From positions 1-64,000 of the forward strand of contig NZ_JANQJQ010000025.1 of assembly GCF_028281565.1 (NCBI RefSeq): a stretch of DNA of 64,000 nucleotides, written 5' to 3'. Below the pieces are notes generated by a model that saw only the letters and a list, made by a program, of their open reading frames with translations, was not told the origin of the DNA and made no database searches. The stretch comes from Seonamhaeicola sp. (GTDB lineage: Bacteria; Bacteroidota; Bacteroidia; Flavobacteriales; Flavobacteriaceae). Shown here one piece after another: positions 28,499 to 36,247 of this stretch. Position 1 is the stretch's first letter. Each line of letters starts with the position of its first letter. The translations under genes and the position numbers were made by a program.

Positions 28499-29503
28499 AT
28501 GAATAAATATGTCATTATAGTTGGATTGCTATTGGCTTCATGCGGGAAAAAGTTGCCTGTAATTGCACCGGATGTTATTACGGAAAAGACATTGCATGAT
28601 ACCGACGATCCTGCTATATGGGTAAACAAAAACGATGCTTCAAAAAGCATCGTTTTTGGTACCGATAAAAATACCGAAGGCGCTATTTACGCTTTTGATT
28701 TAGACGGAAAGATCATTGAAGACAAAACCATCAGAGGGTTAAAGCGCCCTAATAATGTAGATTTAGAATATGGTTTTCAGTTAAATGATTCTACACAAAT
28801 AGATGTGATAGCATTTACCGAAAGAGAGCGCAAACAAATCAGGCTGTTCTCGGTTCCTGATATGAAGCCATTAGACCATGGAGGCTTTCCGGTTTTCATA
28901 GATGCAACGCTGCCCGAAGCAAATTTGCCAATGGGAATCGCTTTGTATAGGTCATCGGAATCCAATAAGCTTTATGCTGTTGTTGGTAGAAAAACAGGCC
29001 CGAAAGAAGGGTATTTGCATCAATATGAATTTATTTCTGATAGTTTAGGAGTTCATGCCAAATTGGTTAGAAAGTTCGGGGAGTTTAGTGGTAAAAAAGA
29101 AATTGAAGCCATTGCCGTAGATGATAAAAAAGGCATTGTTTATTATTCCGATGAAGGGCATTGTATCCGAAAATATCATGCGGAACCTTCAAAAGGGGAT
29201 AAAGAGATTTATTGTTTTGGCGGGGACTATTTCAAAGATGATATTGAGGGTATCGCCATTGCGCATTATCCAAAAGAATCGTTCTTGATTGTGTCTAATC
29301 AACAAGTAGGCACTTTTAATATTTTCGATTTAAAAACGAACGCTTTTATAAAAGAAATTAATCTCGGAACCACTGAAACAGATGGTTGCGAAGTGACTAC
29401 TGCAGCTTTAGGAGATAAGTTTCCCAGCGGTTTATTTGTGAGTATGAATGATGATAAGACCTTCTTTTTTCATGATTTAAAGAAATTGAGTTTACAAGAG
29501 TAA
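28499..29503 (+). CDS. Beta-propeller phytase, lipoprotein
   Basis: Hydrolyses phosphate from phytate (inositol hexakisphosphate) in a calcium-dependent manner. 334 residues with a lipoprotein signal at C15 (LLLASCGKK). Family hallmarks visible: TDDPAIWVNKND with GTDKNTEGAIYAFDLDGK, RPNNVDLEYGF and EIEAIAVDDKKGIVYYSDE. The lipid anchor places it at the periplasm or cell surface. Co-transcribed with the upstream TonB receptor; receptor-phytase pairing is known in other Gram-negative bacteria. Confidence 0.88.
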   Translation: MNKYVIIVGLLLASCGKKLPVIAPDVITEKTLHDTDDPAIWVNKNDASKSIVFGTDKNTEGAIYAFDLDGKIIEDKTIRGLKRPNNVDLEYGFQLNDSTQIDVIAFTERERKQIRLFSVPDMKPLDHGGFPVFIDATLPEANLPMGIALYRSSESNKLYAVVGRKTGPKEGYLHQYEFISDSLGVHAKLVRKFGEFSGKKEIEAIAVDDKKGIVYYSDEGHCIRKYHAEPSKGDKEIYCFGGDYFKDDIEGIAIAHYPKESFLIVSNQQVGTFNIFDLKTNAFIKEINLGTTETDGCEVTTAALGDKFPSGLFVSMNDDKTFFFHDLKKLSLQE

Positions 29504-29525
29504 TTTGTTATTTTGTAATAATCCG

Positions 29526-29558
29526 AAGCCCTTTTCTGTTACAGAAAAGGGCTTTTTA
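29526..29558 (+). terminator. Terminator after the phytase gene
   Basis: Perfect 13-base stem AAGCCCTTTTCTG / CAGAAAAGGGCTT with loop TTA, followed by TTTAT. Confidence 0.9.
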
Positions 29559-29585
29559 TATTGATTGGAATTAATGAAACAAAAA

Positions 29586-29615
29586 AATCCCAGACAAGTA
29601 GTTTTGTCTGGGATT
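29586..29615 (-). terminator. Terminator for ahcY (minus strand)
   Basis: Stem AATCCCAGACAA / TTGTCTGGGATT with a T-run on the minus strand (29580-29587 is A-rich on the plus strand). It lies 62 bases past the ahcY stop codon. Confidence 0.8.
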
Positions 29616-29624
29616 ATGTGTTAT

Positions 29625-29673
29625 GAGATGCTGAAATACTGAACTAAATTCAGCACAGGCAAGTTCAGCATGA
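29625..29673. repeat. Dispersed hairpin repeat between ahcY and its terminator
   Basis: GAGATGCTGAA ... TTCAGCATGATAA forms an outer stem (ATGCTGAA / TTCAGCAT is partly interrupted), with inner ACTGAACTAAATTCAG. It is nearly the reverse complement of the copy at 32414-32460, which carries the same ACTAAATTCAGCACAGGCAAGTTCAG core. Confidence 0.65.
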
Positions 29674-29676
29674 TAA

Positions 29677-30993
29677 TTAATATCTGTAGTGTTCTGGCTT
29701 ATAAGGGCCTTCAACAGTAACGCCAATATATTCGGCCTGGTCTTCTCTGAGTTCTGTTAACTCAACGCCAATCTTAGCTAAATGTAATTTTGCCACTTTT
29801 TCATCTAAATGTTTAGGCAGCATATACACTTTGTTTTCATAAGCTTCAGAATTATTCCAAAGCTCAATTTGAGCCAAAGTCTGGTTAGTAAATGAGTTAC
29901 TCATTACAAAACTCGGGTGTCCCGTAGCACAACCTAAATTAACTAAACGTCCTTCGGCTAAAATGATAACGTCTTTTCCGTTAACAGAATATTTATCAAC
30001 CTGAGGTTTGATCTCTACTTTAGTATCGCCGTAGTTAGCATTTAACCAGGCCATATCAATTTCATTATCAAAATGCCCAATGTTACATACAATGGCTTTG
30101 TCTTTTAAAGCTTCAAAATGCTCCGCTCTAACAATGTCTTTGTTTCCTGTAGTTGTGATGACTACATCGGCATTGGCAACAACAGTTTCCAAACGCTTTA
30201 CTTCAAAACCATCCATGGCTGCTTGTAGTGCACAAATCGGATCAATTTCTGTTATGGTAACAATACTTCCGGCCCCTCTAAAAGAGGCAGCTGTACCTTT
30301 ACCAACATCACCATAACCACAAACTACTACACGTTTTCCCGCTAACATAATATCTGTTGCACGACGAATAGCATCAACGGCACTTTCTTTACAACCGTAT
30401 TTATTATCAAATTTACTTTTGGTAACACTATCATTTACATTAATGGCAGGCATAGGCAACGTACCGTTTTTAACACGCTCGTATAAACGGTGAACACCGG
30501 TAGTGGTTTCTTCACTCAAACCTTTAATACCAGAAACTAATTCAGGGTATTTATCTAAAACCATATTGGTTAAATCGCCACCATCATCAAGGATCATGTT
30601 AAGTGGTTGTCTGTCTTCACCAAAAAATAAGGTTTGTTCAATACACCAGTCAAATTCTTCTTCGGTCATGTTTTTCCATGCATAAACAGCGGTTCCGGCA
30701 TCAGCAATAGCAGCTGCGGCATGATCTTGCGTAGAGAAAATGTTACAAGAACTCCAGGTTACTTCAGCGCCTAAAGCTTGCAGGGTTTCAATTAATACGG
30801 CTGTTTGAATGGTCATATGTAAACAACCGGCAATACGCGCGCCTTTAAGCGGTTGGGTATCTTTATACTCTTCACGTAAACTCATTAACCCGGGCATTTC
30901 GGCTTCGGCCAATTCAATCTCTTTTCTTCCCCAGGCGGCTAATGAAATATCTTTAACCTTATTAGGAACGTAAGCAACTGTTTTTGTACTCAT
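29677..30993 (-). CDS. ahcY: Adenosylhomocysteinase
   Basis: Hydrolyses S-adenosylhomocysteine to adenosine and homocysteine, removing the product inhibitor of methyltransferases. 438 residues. The NAD-binding site is [17 protein letters not shown] (near residue 222-238) and the substrate region includes [13 protein letters not shown] and [15 protein letters not shown]. The C-terminus KPEHYRY carries the NAD-contacting Lys/Tyr. The gene diverges from the PPTase gene; a TATCTTTG box on the minus strand (31035-31028) is its likely -7 promoter element. Confidence 0.97.
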   Translation of the reverse strand: MSTKTVAYVPNKVKDISLAAWGRKEIELAEAEMPGLMSLREEYKDTQPLKGARIAGCLHMTIQTAVLIETLQALGAEVTWSSCNIFSTQDHAAAAIADAGTAVYAWKNMTEEEFDWCIEQTLFFGEDRQPLNMILDDGGDLTNMVLDKYPELVSGIKGLSEETTTGVHRLYERVKNGTLPMPAINVNDSVTKSKFDNKYGCKESAVDAIRRATDIMLAGKRVVVCGYGDVGKGTAASFRGAGSIVTITEIDPICALQAAMDGFEVKRLETVVANADVVITTTGNKDIVRAEHFEALKDKAIVCNIGHFDNEIDMAWLNANYGDTKVEIKPQVDKYSVNGKDVIILAEGRLVNLGCATGHPSFVMSNSFTNQTLAQIELWNNSEAYENKVYMLPKHLDEKVAKLHLAKIGVELTELREDQAEYIGVTVEGPYKPEHYRY

Positions 30994-31027
30994 ATTGTTA
31001 TATTTGTGGGTCTTAAATTTTAGACCG

Positions 31028-31035
31028 CAAAGATA
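31028..31035 (-). promoter_or_regulatory. Probable -7 element of the ahcY promoter
   Basis: On the minus strand this reads TATCTTTG, matching TAnnTTTG, 34 bases before the ahcY start codon. No clear TTTG at the -33 position. Confidence 0.5.
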
Positions 31036-31058
31036 ACCAATAACTTTCAGAAAATTAA

Positions 31059-31685
31059 ATGCCTCTATATAAAACCATTACTCCCAATTCACAAACTTGT
31101 GTTAAAGTCTGGAAGATCACTGAGTCTTATGAGGACCTAATGAAACCGCTTGCTTTAACTCAGACAAGTTTGGAGCGCGTTGAAGATATGAAAAGCGAAA
31201 TGCACCAACGCGGGTTTTTAAGTGTTCGTCATTTGTTACGGGCGTTTGGTTATCAGGATGCCGATTTGTACTATGATGATTGCGGGAAGCCCCATTTAAA
31301 GGACGGGAAACAGATATCGATTACACACTCCTTTAACTATGCTGCAGTCATTATTAGTGATTTAATGGTTGGGATTGATGTAGAAAAACAGCGAGACAAG
31401 ATTACTGTAATAGCTCATAAGTTTATTGATTATGAGAGCGACTACTTAGATAAAAAAGCTCCGGATTATATTAGAAAGCTTACCTTGCTTTGGTGTATAA
31501 AAGAATCGTTATACAAACTTTTTGCAACGCCCGGATTAAGCTTTAAAGACCATTGCCTGGCTATTCCTTTTAGAATTGAAGATAATGAAACCACGGCTTG
31601 GATTGACTATAAAAGCAAAAAGCACCGTTATGATGTCCGATTTTTAGAATTCGAAGGGTTTTCATGCGCTTATGTTACGGCTTAA
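31059..31685 (+). CDS. 4'-phosphopantetheinyl transferase superfamily protein
   Basis: Transfers phosphopantetheine from CoA to carrier proteins. 208 residues of the Sfp-like type. Motifs: [24 protein letters not shown] (magnesium ligands D/E) and [19 protein letters not shown] (WxxKE). Substrate carrier unknown; it could serve fatty-acid synthase ACP or secondary metabolism. The GGGP synthase gene begins 1 base after its stop, so the two are co-transcribed. Confidence 0.88.
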   Translation: MPLYKTITPNSQTCVKVWKITESYEDLMKPLALTQTSLERVEDMKSEMHQRGFLSVRHLLRAFGYQDADLYYDDCGKPHLKDGKQISITHSFNYAAVIISDLMVGIDVEKQRDKITVIAHKFIDYESDYLDKKAPDYIRKLTLLWCIKESLYKLFATPGLSFKDHCLAIPFRIEDNETTAWIDYKSKKHRYDVRFLEFEGFSCAYVTA

Positions 31686-31686
31686 A

Positions 31687-32412
31687 ATGGATACAATTTA
31701 TACGAACATACAATCATCCATTTTAAGAGGAGACAAATTATTATCGGTTTTAATAGATCCGGATAAGATGCCCCTGGCTAACACTGCCAATTTTATTTCA
31801 AAATTAAATCAGTCGGTTACAACCCATATTTTTGTCGGTGGAAGTACTGTTGAAGGAAATGCAACGGAAGTTTTAGTTAATGAAATAAAAAAGCATACAA
31901 ACCTTCCCATACTATTGTTCCCGGGTGATGTCAATCAGATTACCGATAAAGCTGACGGACTTTTATTTTTATCGCTTATTTCGGGAAGGAACCCGGAATA
32001 TTTAATAGGTAAGCACGTTAAATCTATTTCAAAACTGGCTAAAACACAGCTGGAAGTAATTTCAACTGGCTATATTTTAATTGAAGGCGGAAAGGAAACG
32101 GCCGTTGAGCGCGAGACAAATACAAAACCTTTATTAATTAATAATATTCAGAAAATCATTGATACCGCAAAGGCTGGGGAACTATTGGGGATGAAGCTTA
32201 TTTATTTAGAAGCGGGAAGCGGAGCAAAGCATCCGGTTGCCGGGGATATTATAGCTAAAGTAAAGAAGGAAATAAGTATTCCAATCATTGTAGGAGGAGG
32301 CATAAGAACTAAACAACAGCTGGATCAGGCTTATAAAGCAGGAGCAGATTGGGTAGTTATTGGAACCGCTTTTGAAGAAGACGAATCGTTTTTTGACGAA
32401 TTACGATCGTAA
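31687..32412 (+). CDS. Geranylgeranylglyceryl/heptaprenylglyceryl phosphate synthase
   Basis: 241 residues from the ATG at 31687; an in-frame ATG at 31672 would overlap the PPTase gene by 14 bases. A TIM-barrel prenyltransferase that joins sn-glycerol-1-phosphate to a polyprenyl diphosphate. Motifs: LLSVLIDPDK, FVGGSTVEG, LLFPGDVNQI, LIYLEAGSGAKHPV and the phosphate-binding VGGGIRTKQQ and WVVIGTAFE. This is the Bacteroidota PcrB-like group; the product's role in these bacteria is not well defined. Confidence 0.88.
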   Translation: MDTIYTNIQSSILRGDKLLSVLIDPDKMPLANTANFISKLNQSVTTHIFVGGSTVEGNATEVLVNEIKKHTNLPILLFPGDVNQITDKADGLLFLSLISGRNPEYLIGKHVKSISKLAKTQLEVISTGYILIEGGKETAVERETNTKPLLINNIQKIIDTAKAGELLGMKLIYLEAGSGAKHPVAGDIIAKVKKEISIPIIVGGGIRTKQQLDQAYKAGADWVVIGTAFEEDESFFDELRS

Positions 32413-32413
32413 T

Positions 32414-32460
32414 TTGTCATACTGAACTTGCTTGTGCTGAATTTAGTTCAGTATCTCATA
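32414..32460. repeat. Dispersed repeat after the GGGP synthase gene
   Basis: TTGTCATACTGAACTTGCTTGTGCTGAATTTAGTTCAGTATCTCA: outer stem ATACTGAACT / AGTTCAGTAT. It carries the same core as the element at 29625 in opposite orientation. Confidence 0.65.
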
Positions 32461-32545
32461 AAGAATAAAATAGGTCGCAGGGGTTCTCAAAGCGACATTA
32501 ACTCAAAAATTGCGGTGACTTCGAGAGCCTCAGCCACCAATACTT

Positions 32546-32806
32546 ATGAAAATATCAGTAGAATTAACATTAACGCCATTACAGGACGACTTTGAACCGG
32601 CTATTATTCATTTTATCAAAAAATTAAGAGCATCCAACTTAAAAGTTTTGGAGAATCCTTTAAGTACCCAGGTATATGGTGATTACGACGAGGTGATGCA
32701 TGTGTTGAACTCTGAAGTAAAAGAAGCTTTTGAACTGGTTGATAAAGGTTTGCTATATATGAAAATTGTTAAGTCTGACAGACACGACTATGAGCCCCAT
32801 TTTTGA
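32546..32806 (+). CDS. Thiamine-binding protein (MTH1187/YkoF-like)
   Basis: 86 residues with the compact ferredoxin-like pattern of PF01910 (MKISVELTLTPLQDDFEPAIIHFIKKL ... VYGDYDEVMHVLNSEVKEAF). Characterised relatives bind thiamine or its precursors. The pnuC start codon lies inside its 3' end, a 17-base overlap. Its neighbours deal with uptake of vitamin-type nucleosides, which fits a small-molecule-binding role. Confidence 0.75.
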   Translation: MKISVELTLTPLQDDFEPAIIHFIKKLRASNLKVLENPLSTQVYGDYDEVMHVLNSEVKEAFELVDKGLLYMKIVKSDRHDYEPHF

Positions 32807-33422
32807 TTTTTTTTTCGAACCGTACAGAAACAGGGAAGCAGATCTTATAGTTCTGGAAGCAATTGCGTTTGTTTTTGGAATTGCCAGTGTGGTTTATGCA
32901 AAAAAGGAAAATATATTAGTTTATCCAACAGGATTAATAGCCACTGTAATTACCGTTTATATTTTTTTGAAGGATGAATTAATGGGAGACATGATGATGA
33001 ATTTCTATTATTCAGTCATGAGTATTTATGGATGGTGGAATTGGTCCAGAAAAAAAGAGAACAAATATATTGTGCCTATTTCAAGAACTAACAATAAAGA
33101 GAAGTTAATTGGTTTTGCAATGTTTCTTTTAACCATGTTGGTAACCTATATTGTTTATAAAGGATATGGGACAGAAATAGGACCGTCAAACTACATTGAT
33201 ATTTTTACTTCGGGTGTTTTTTTCACAGCTATGTGGTACATGGCTAATAAGAAAATTGAAAATTGGACCCTTTGGATCTTCGCTGATATTATAACGGTTC
33301 CGTTATATGCTTCCAGGGGTTGGGGTATGTTATCGCTTCAGTACTTAATCTTTACTATTTTAGCAATCCAAGGATATATGGCATGGAAGAAAAGCTTAAA
33401 CAACAGCCTGCGAACTGTATAA
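32790..33422 (+). CDS. pnuC: PnuC-type vitamin transporter
   Basis: 210 residues from the ATG at 32790. About seven membrane helices; starts MSPIFDFFFEPYRNREADLIVLEAIAFVFGIASVVYAKKENI. The YGWWNW motif (near residue 83) is typical of PnuC/PnuT permeases, which bring in nicotinamide riboside or thiamine by facilitated diffusion followed by phosphorylation. The next gene encodes a NadR-like kinase overlapping it by 40 bases, favouring nicotinamide riboside, but the upstream thiamine-binding protein leaves thiamine possible. Confidence 0.88.
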   Translation: MSPIFDFFFEPYRNREADLIVLEAIAFVFGIASVVYAKKENILVYPTGLIATVITVYIFLKDELMGDMMMNFYYSVMSIYGWWNWSRKKENKYIVPISRTNNKEKLIGFAMFLLTMLVTYIVYKGYGTEIGPSNYIDIFTSGVFFTAMWYMANKKIENWTLWIFADIITVPLYASRGWGMLSLQYLIFTILAIQGYMAWKKSLNNSLRTV

Positions 33423-33961
33423 AAATAGTTTTGTTTGGTCCGGAATCTACCGGAAAAACAACATTGTCCAGACAGCTGGCCAGGTATTACAACTCGGTCT
33501 GGGTACCGGAGTATGCCCGCGAGTATCTTCAAAATAAATGGAACAATGAACGTAAAACCTGTGAACCAAAAGATTTATTGCCCATAGCCGAGGGACAAAT
33601 GCGCCTTGAAAATGAGTTGGCCGAAAAAACCGATACGGTTTTAATTTGTGATACGGACTTATTGGAAACCAAAGTATATTCGGAAGCCTATTATGTTGGG
33701 AATTGTGATCCGATTCTTGAAAAATATGCTTTAAAAAACACGTATGATTTGTATTTTTTAACCTATATTGATACCCCATGGGAAGCAGATGATTTACGGG
33801 ATAAACCGAACGAAAGAGAACGCATGTTTGAAGCTTTTCAGAACGAATTGATAAAACAAAACAGGCCGTATGTGCTCATAAGAGGAAATAAAGAGGAGCG
33901 TCTGAAAACAGCAGTTAAACATATTGATGAGCTATTAAAAAAGAAAAATAATGTTCACTGA
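33383..33961 (+). CDS. NadR-like AAA ATPase / ribosylnicotinamide kinase
   Basis: 192 residues from the ATG at 33383; the frame opens earlier inside pnuC but the internal ATG is the sensible start. Walker A FGPESTGKTTL (near residue 18-28) is followed by VWVPEYAREYLQNKW and the CDTDLLETKVYSEAYYG-like segment, as in the kinase domain of NadR. No adenylyltransferase domain is present. It would trap nicotinamide riboside by phosphorylation after PnuC import. Overlaps both neighbours. Confidence 0.75.
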   Translation: MEEKLKQQPANCIKIVLFGPESTGKTTLSRQLARYYNSVWVPEYAREYLQNKWNNERKTCEPKDLLPIAEGQMRLENELAEKTDTVLICDTDLLETKVYSEAYYVGNCDPILEKYALKNTYDLYFLTYIDTPWEADDLRDKPNERERMFEAFQNELIKQNRPYVLIRGNKEERLKTAVKHIDELLKKKNNVH

Positions 33962-35501
33962 AAAAGACATTCAACTAATACATAAAAAAGGGATCACTGT
34001 AGATCAGGTTTATGCCCAAATAGCGCGTTTAAAAAACGGGATGTCTTATTCTAAGCTATTAGCCGCTGCTACCATTGGAAGAGGCATTGAACGCTTTAGT
34101 GAAAATGAAATGCAGGATTATATCAGCTACTATGAAAAGAAGAAAGAGGACTTATCTATTATAAAGTTTGTACCGGCTTCCGGAGCAGCCACCAGAATGT
34201 TTAAATTTCTATTTCAGTTTCTAAGAACGTTTAATTCTGACAAAGAAACGCTCAGCCAGTTTATTGACAGACAAAATAATGATTTGGTAAGAATCTTTTT
34301 TTCGAGTTTGGAAGCATTACCATTTTATACGGAAGTCATTAGGGAGTTGAAGAGAACGGTCCCTGATTTTGACTACTTTTCGCATGATGAAACATGTATT
34401 GCGTTTGTAAAAGCTATGTTGAATAAAGAGGCTTTAAACTATAGTTTTTTTCCAAAAGGATTATTGCCATTTCATAGATATGAAGAAGATATGGTTACAG
34501 CGTTTGGTGAACATTTGTTGGAATCAACTTTATATGCAAGTTCAAATGGAAAGGCAAATTTACATTTTACAGTTTCGGAAAAACATCAGGATTACTTTAA
34601 GTCTGAGTTTGAAAGAATAAACGAAGATCTGAAAAAAGCCACTGGTGTTGAATTTAAAGTTACCTACTCCTATCAAAAAGAAGCTACCGAAACTGTAGCG
34701 CTAACTTCAGATAATTCGATCTATAGAAATGAAAATGATTCTATTTTATTCAGACCGGCTGGTCATGGAGCACTTTTAGAAAATTTAAACGATTTAGATT
34801 ATGACCTTATCTTTATCAAGAATATAGATAACATTACCGTTGCAGATAAAAATGTAGCTATTTCAGAATACAAAAAATTATTGGCAGGCGTACTGTTAAG
34901 TGTCCAGGAAAAAGTATTTGCCTATTTGAATAAATTAGATAAAAATGATTGCGATGATGAAGACTTCAAAATTATGGCATTGTTTTTAATTCATAGGTTA
35001 AATGTAACTGTTTCACCAGATTTTGACGACTATAACTCAGACAGGAAAAGTGCTTATTTAAAAGAAAAACTCAACAGACCGATTAGAGTGTGTGGCATGG
35101 TTAAAAATGAAGGACAACCGGGCGGAGGGCCCTTTTGGGTAAGGGATAATGAAGGTAATGTTTCACTTCAAATAGTCGAATTTGCTCAAATTAATTTTAG
35201 TAGTAAAGAACAGCAAGGCATAGTTTATAAAGCAACTCATTTCAACCCAACAGATTTGGTTTGTGGGGTTAAAAATTATAAGGGCGAAAAATTCAACCTT
35301 AAAGCGTATGTAGATCATGAGGCTGCCTTTATAACCATGAAAACTCAAAACGGAACAGATGTTAAAGCTTTGGAACTGCCCGGGTTATGGAACGGTAGTA
35401 TGGCCTATTGGAATTCGGTTTTTGTTGAAGTTCCTTTAGAAACGTTTAATCCGGTAAAAACGGTAAATGATTTACTAAAACCGGCGCATCAGGTAGAATA
35501 A
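33951..35501 (+). CDS. DUF4301 family protein
   Basis: 516 residues of a Bacteroidota family of unknown function. An N-terminal PASGAATRMFK motif (near residue 78-88) recalls the GxGTRM loop of nucleotidyltransferases, and GGGPFWV lies near residue 383. This suggests, but does not prove, a nucleotidyltransferase-like fold. It overlaps the NadR-like gene by 11 bases and shares one base with the arfB start, so it is co-transcribed. Confidence 0.78.
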   Translation: MFTEKDIQLIHKKGITVDQVYAQIARLKNGMSYSKLLAAATIGRGIERFSENEMQDYISYYEKKKEDLSIIKFVPASGAATRMFKFLFQFLRTFNSDKETLSQFIDRQNNDLVRIFFSSLEALPFYTEVIRELKRTVPDFDYFSHDETCIAFVKAMLNKEALNYSFFPKGLLPFHRYEEDMVTAFGEHLLESTLYASSNGKANLHFTVSEKHQDYFKSEFERINEDLKKATGVEFKVTYSYQKEATETVALTSDNSIYRNENDSILFRPAGHGALLENLNDLDYDLIFIKNIDNITVADKNVAISEYKKLLAGVLLSVQEKVFAYLNKLDKNDCDDEDFKIMALFLIHRLNVTVSPDFDDYNSDRKSAYLKEKLNRPIRVCGMVKNEGQPGGGPFWVRDNEGNVSLQIVEFAQINFSSKEQQGIVYKATHFNPTDLVCGVKNYKGEKFNLKAYVDHEAAFITMKTQNGTDVKALELPGLWNGSMAYWNSVFVEVPLETFNPVKTVNDLLKPAHQVE

Positions 35502-35908
35502 TGTTTAGCGAAGAAGCCTTATTAAAAGAATTTACATTCAAGGCGGTGAAAAGCTCCGGAAGTGGTGGTCAGCATGTGAACAAGGTGGCTACAAAAGTTG
35601 AATTATATTTCGATTTGAACAATTCTTTGGTGTTTTCAGAAGATCAAAAACAACAACTTTTATTAAAGCTTCGCCATAAATTAACCAAAGACGGAGTACT
35701 TGTCTTACAATGTGATGACACCAGAAGTCAGCATAAAAACAAAGCATTAGTAATTAAACGGTTTTTTGAATTGATTCGGCGGTCCTTAATAGTCAGGAAA
35801 AAAAGAGTCGCTACAAAAACGCCTAGGTCTGTTATCAGAAAGCGATTGAAGAACAAACGGAAACAGGCAGAAAAAAAGGCTAACAGGCAAAAACCGGATA
35901 TGGATTAA
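35501..35908 (+). CDS. arfB: Alternative ribosome-rescue factor ArfB (release-factor-like)
   Basis: 135 residues. The GGQ motif (22-24, in SSGSGGQHVNKVATKVEL) hydrolyses peptidyl-tRNA on stalled ribosomes. The C-terminal tail from ~103 on is rich in Lys/Arg and would enter the mRNA channel. It lacks the codon-recognition domains of RF1/RF2. Start ATG overlaps the stop of the DUF4301 gene by one base (TAATG). Confidence 0.9.
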   Translation: MFSEEALLKEFTFKAVKSSGSGGQHVNKVATKVELYFDLNNSLVFSEDQKQQLLLKLRHKLTKDGVLVLQCDDTRSQHKNKALVIKRFFELIRRSLIVRKKRVATKTPRSVIRKRLKNKRKQAEKKANRQKPDMD

Positions 35909-35949
35909 AAAAAATCATACAACATGATTTATAATTCGCAATTCTGGTG

Positions 35950-35957
35950 TATCTTTG
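35950..35957 (+). promoter_or_regulatory. Promoter -7 element upstream of the TPP riboswitch
   Basis: TATCTTTG matches TAnnTTTG. A weak TTTA lies at 35928-35931, 18 bases upstream. Transcription starting just after it would begin with the riboswitch aptamer. Confidence 0.65.
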
Positions 35958-35969
35958 CGCCGTTCTCAA

Positions 35970-36098
35970 AAAGGGGTGCTTTTCCAGTTTTCAGTTTTCA
36001 GTTGGTAGTCATTAAGACTTTTAACGTTTAACTTTTAACTTCCGGAGGGCTGAGATCATACCCAATGAACCTGGAACAGGTAATGCTGTTTAGGGATT
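35970..36098 (+). promoter_or_regulatory. TPP riboswitch (THI box)
   Basis: Thiamine pyrophosphate aptamer. The conserved blocks are GGGGTGC (35973-35979), GGCTGAGATCATACCC (36048-36063), GAACCTGGAACAGGTAATGCTG (36067-36088) and TAGGGA. The P3 arm between the first two blocks is about 68 bases long and contains CAGTTTTCAGTTTTCAGTTGG repeat-like sequence, far longer than the usual short P3 hairpin. It controls the thiamine-uptake operon that follows. Confidence 0.92.
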
Positions 36099-36110
36099 AC
36101 GAACGTTAAG

Positions 36111-36132
36111 AAAACATCCGGTAGATGTTTTT
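36111..36132 (+). terminator. Putative expression-platform terminator of the TPP riboswitch
   Basis: AAAACATC / GATGTTTT (8-base stem, loop CGGTA) followed by TT. Just upstream CGAACGT (36100-36106) could pair instead with ACGTTCG (36173-36179), a possible competing structure. The arrangement fits transcription attenuation by TPP; not proven. Confidence 0.5.
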
Positions 36133-36247
36133 AGCGAGTACCGAAAAAGCAATGCTTTTTTGCAAGTTTGCGACGTTCGAAACAAATCATTTTATAAACC
36201 AAAAGAATAATTACCTCTTTTTATTCGATTATAATTTTTTAATCGAC

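Noticed and set aside
36125-36247. N-terminal extension of the thiamine receptor frame
   Set aside because: It lies in the riboswitch leader; the ATG at 36248 gives a proper signal peptide.
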